Source: Actinomycetota bacterium (lineage in GTDB: Bacteria > Actinomycetota > Rubrobacteria > Rubrobacterales > Rubrobacteraceae). From it: DNA of 7,016 nt. The position numbers and the translations under genes were made by a program. Positions within the stretch are counted from its first letter, which is position 1; the number at the start of each line of letters is the position of its first letter. The notes below the pieces were generated by a model. That model made no database searches, was not told the origin of the DNA, and worked only from the letters and a program-made list of their open reading frames with translations. Where the stretch lies: positions 1 to 7,016 of the forward strand of contig JAIVIG010000077.1 in assembly GCA_020200675.1 (NCBI GenBank). Direction: 5' to 3'. Below are positions 5,588-7,016 of the stretch, one piece after another.

Positions 5588-5991
5588 TCACCCTCGATTA
5601 TGTGGCAGTATTCCCCCGGCTTGGCCTCGGGGATCGGCCGTTCTCGGGCTCGCTTGTGGAGTCGGTCCAGCTCATGCTTGAACTCCGTCAACTCAGCTAT
5701 CTGGCGCTCTACCTCCTCGGCCCGGCGGGCGATGGCCTTGGTGACGTAGGCGCAGGGGGGCTCGCCGCGCTCGTGGAAGCCCAGAACCTCCTTTATTTCC
5801 CCCAGCGTCAGCCCCACCCTGCGGGCGTTCTTCGCGAACCGCAGCCGCCTCTCGTCCCCTTCCCCGTAGAGTCGGTAGCCGGCCTCCGACCGCCCCGGCT
5901 CCGGCAATAGCCCTATGCGCTCGTAGTAGCGGATCGTCTGGGTATTCAAATTCAATCGCTTCGCCAACTGCCCAATACGCATCTCACTCAC
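5581..5991 (-). CDS. MerR family metal-type transcriptional regulator
   Basis: This is a DNA-binding, promoter-distorting regulator of 136 residues. The winged helix-turn-helix is MRIGQLAKRLNLNTQTIRYYE (residues 4-24), followed by the wing GLLPEPGRSEAGYRLY, a second HTH around residues 46-72, and a long dimerisation coiled coil (about 83-118). The effector region has C80 (EPPCAYV) and C129 (EYCHII), as in the heavy-metal-responsive branch, but lacks the middle cysteine near 112-117 found in MerR, CadR and ZntR; H112 is nearby. The metal is therefore not predictable. GTG 5991 is chosen because AAGGAG lies eight bases upstream; GTG 5997 is only two bases from it, and ATG 5982 would be the family-typical first Met but lies too far. 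A matching operator lies at 6044-6074. Redox-type sensing is an alternative. Confidence 0.9.
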   Translation of the reverse strand: MSEMRIGQLAKRLNLNTQTIRYYERIGLLPEPGRSEAGYRLYGEGDERRLRFAKNARRVGLTLGEIKEVLGFHERGEPPCAYVTKAIARRAEEVERQIAELTEFKHELDRLHKRARERPIPEAKPGEYCHIIEGER

Positions 5992-6029
5992 AACCACGTC
6001 TCCTTCTTGCTCGTGCGCTCTCCAAAAAG

Positions 6030-6058
6030 GGTATCCCAGGCCCTTGACCTTATAGCAA
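6030..6058 (-). promoter_or_regulatory. Possible merR promoter overlapping the operator
   Basis: On the minus strand TTGCTA (6058-6053) and GATACC (6035-6030) are 17 bases apart, placing a start about 30 bases before the merR ribosome site. The -10 match is poor. The -35 lies in the MerR operator, which would give autoregulation. Confidence 0.3.
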
Positions 6059-6074
6059 CTACAAAGTTTACCCT
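6044..6074 (+). promoter_or_regulatory. MerR-type promoter/operator with 19-bp spacer
   Basis: TTGACC (6044-6049) and TACCCT (6069-6074) are separated by exactly 19 bases, the over-long spacing on which MerR activators act. Between them, ACCTTATAG (6047-6055) and CTACAAAGT (6059-6067) form a dyad that matches at seven of nine positions around a CAA centre. It resembles the TTGACTCTATAGTAACTA core known for PbrR/CadR-type operators. It points towards the YVTN gene. Confidence 0.7.
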
Positions 6075-6147
6075 ACTCTCGCAATAAGGCCGAGCAAGAA
6101 GAGTGAGGGGCAAACGGAATGACAAGGAACGAAAAAGGAGAAGACTC

Positions 6148-7016
6148 GTGACGTGTGAAAGAAGATGGCCTTTGCTCTCGGTCCTGTCTGTCGGGCTTCT
6201 GGTCGGACTGTTCGCCCTGCTACCGTTCGTGGGGGGCACGGCGTTGGCCCAGGTCGACGGCGAGCCGCGCGTCTACGTGGCGAACTCCGGGGACGACACC
6301 GTCTCGGTGGTGGACCCGGTACGGGACGAAGTATTGGCGACCGTGCCGGTAGGTCAGGAGCCACACCAAGCGATCGTGACGCCGGATGGGCAGCGCGTCT
6401 ACGTCGGAAACTTTGGGGAGGACACCGTCTCCGTCATCGACGCAGTGTCCTTGGAGGAGGTCAACCGCATCAAGGTGGGCAGCAGCCCCACCCGGCTGGC
6501 GGCCACGCCCGACGGCCGGTTCGTTCTGGCGAACAGCTTCGGCGAGAGCAACACCTCGGTCATCGAGGTGGCGACGAACCGGGTGGTGGCAACGATAGGG
6601 CAGGGACAGGGCCGCCACGGTCTCGTCGTCTCGCCGGACGGACGGCTCGCGTTCGCCGTGAACAACGGTTCCGACGACGTCTCGGTCATCGAGACGGATA
6701 CCTGGGAAGTCGCTGAGACCATCCCGGTCGGCAAGAAACCTTTCGGGGCGGCGATCAGCCCGGATGGGAGCAGCGTGTACGTGGCGAACAATGAGTCGGA
6801 CAGCGTCTCGGTGATCGACGTCGCCAACCGCGAAGCGGTGGACGAGGTGCGGGTGGGGCGCAAGCCCCTGATCACGGCCGCCGCACTCGACGGGCGAGCG
6901 GTGTACGTCGGCAACGCGGGCGATGGAACCGTCTCGGTGATAGATACCGCCAGCGGCACCGTCAGTGGGACCCTAGGCGTCGGAGGCATGCCGATTGGGG
7001 TTGGTCTCTCTCCTGA
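6148..7016 (+). CDS. Secreted YVTN-repeat beta-propeller protein (3' end outside window)
   Basis: The frame is open from GTG 6148 to the window end (289 residues so far). AAGGAG at 6135-6140, seven bases upstream, supports this start. Residues 1-34 are a Sec signal peptide: charged CERR, a hydrophobic core, and ALA before the probable cleavage at A34/Q35. From residue 41 the protein consists of repeats of about 42 residues, each with [V/A]YVAN-x-x-x-D-[T/S]VSVID, then a strand, V-G-x-x-P and SPDG. Five are complete and the sixth begins; a seven-bladed propeller is usual, so one or two blades and the end are missing. YVTN proteins act as extracytoplasmic surface or binding proteins with varied ligands; no catalytic residues can be named. 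It is divergent from merR with the MerR-type promoter in front, so metal-linked regulation is likely (inference). Confidence 0.9.
   Translation, partial: MTCERRWPLLSVLSVGLLVGLFALLPFVGGTALAQVDGEPRVYVANSGDDTVSVVDPVRDEVLATVPVGQEPHQAIVTPDGQRVYVGNFGEDTVSVIDAVSLEEVNRIKVGSSPTRLAATPDGRFVLANSFGESNTSVIEVATNRVVATIGQGQGRHGLVVSPDGRLAFAVNNGSDDVSVIETDTWEVAETIPVGKKPFGAAISPDGSSVYVANNESDSVSVIDVANREAVDEVRVGRKPLITAAALDGRAVYVGNAGDGTVSVIDTASGTVSGTLGVGGMPIGVGLSP

Larger units (their letters stand above)
6003..6101. repeat. 11-bp inverted repeat flanking the merR/YVTN operator
   Basis: CTTCTTGCTCG at 6003-6013 and CGAGCAAGAAG at 6091-6101 are exact inverses separated by 77 bases. The MerR operator lies between them. 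Each copy falls in the leader of one of the two divergent genes, so both mRNAs would carry CGAGCAAGAAG; in merR it merges into the ribosome site. Confidence 0.6.

Noticed and set aside
6399..6989. Minus-strand frame of 196 codons with internal repeats
   Set aside because: The repetition is the mirror of the YVTN repeats on the plus strand; there is no ribosome site or domain.
1..7016. CRISPR arrays, tRNA or rRNA genes, insertion sequences
   Set aside because: No regularly spaced identical repeats, no cloverleaf with a T-arm, no transposase motif and no target-site duplications seen; the only tandem periodicity is the 126-bp YVTN coding repeat.

Overview
The window is high-GC, densely coded bacterial DNA with GTG/ATG starts and strong GGAGG-type ribosome sites. 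The gene content fits a Rubrobacter-like actinobacterium: a large-type inositol-3-phosphate synthase, a class III PHA synthase, Tat lipoproteins and YVTN-propeller proteins. This placement is an inference from gene content, not a database match.

Left part (1-2362, + strand). The window opens inside ino1, the inositol-3-phosphate synthase gene; only the C-terminal 274 residues are present. A putative nucleotidyltransferase (898-1647) follows, tightly coupled to a metallophosphoesterase. The phosphoesterase metal-ligand motif Asp-x-His lies upstream of any ATG/GTG/TTG start in its frame. Its true start must therefore be a CTG at 1655, or an ATG at 1647 followed by a one-base frameshift.

Middle part (2544-4635, + strand). 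A Tat-type lipoprotein alpha/beta hydrolase is followed with no gap by a broken class III PHA synthase gene, phaC. An internal deletion of about 145 bp removes the lipase-box cysteine and shifts the frame, so this copy cannot encode an active synthase. A small disordered ORF with a strong ribosome site follows, then a stable hairpin.

Right part (4636-7016). A promoter and a near-perfect Shine-Dalgarno lead to a 117-residue protein of unknown function with a dimeric alpha/beta-barrel look. It converges with a minus-strand pair: a MerR-type metal-responsive regulator and, after it, an N-terminally truncated SnoaL-like ester cyclase remnant. The convergent junction holds a 24-bp perfect palindrome and a second hairpin. 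Divergent from merR is a secreted YVTN beta-propeller protein that runs off the window end. Between the two lies a MerR-family operator inside a promoter with the characteristic 19-bp spacer, pointing at the YVTN gene, so a metal-type regulator probably controls this secreted propeller protein.

Two of the genes are decayed (phaC and the cyclase) and one more has a start problem, which suggests an accessory, rearranging region rather than a stable core operon.
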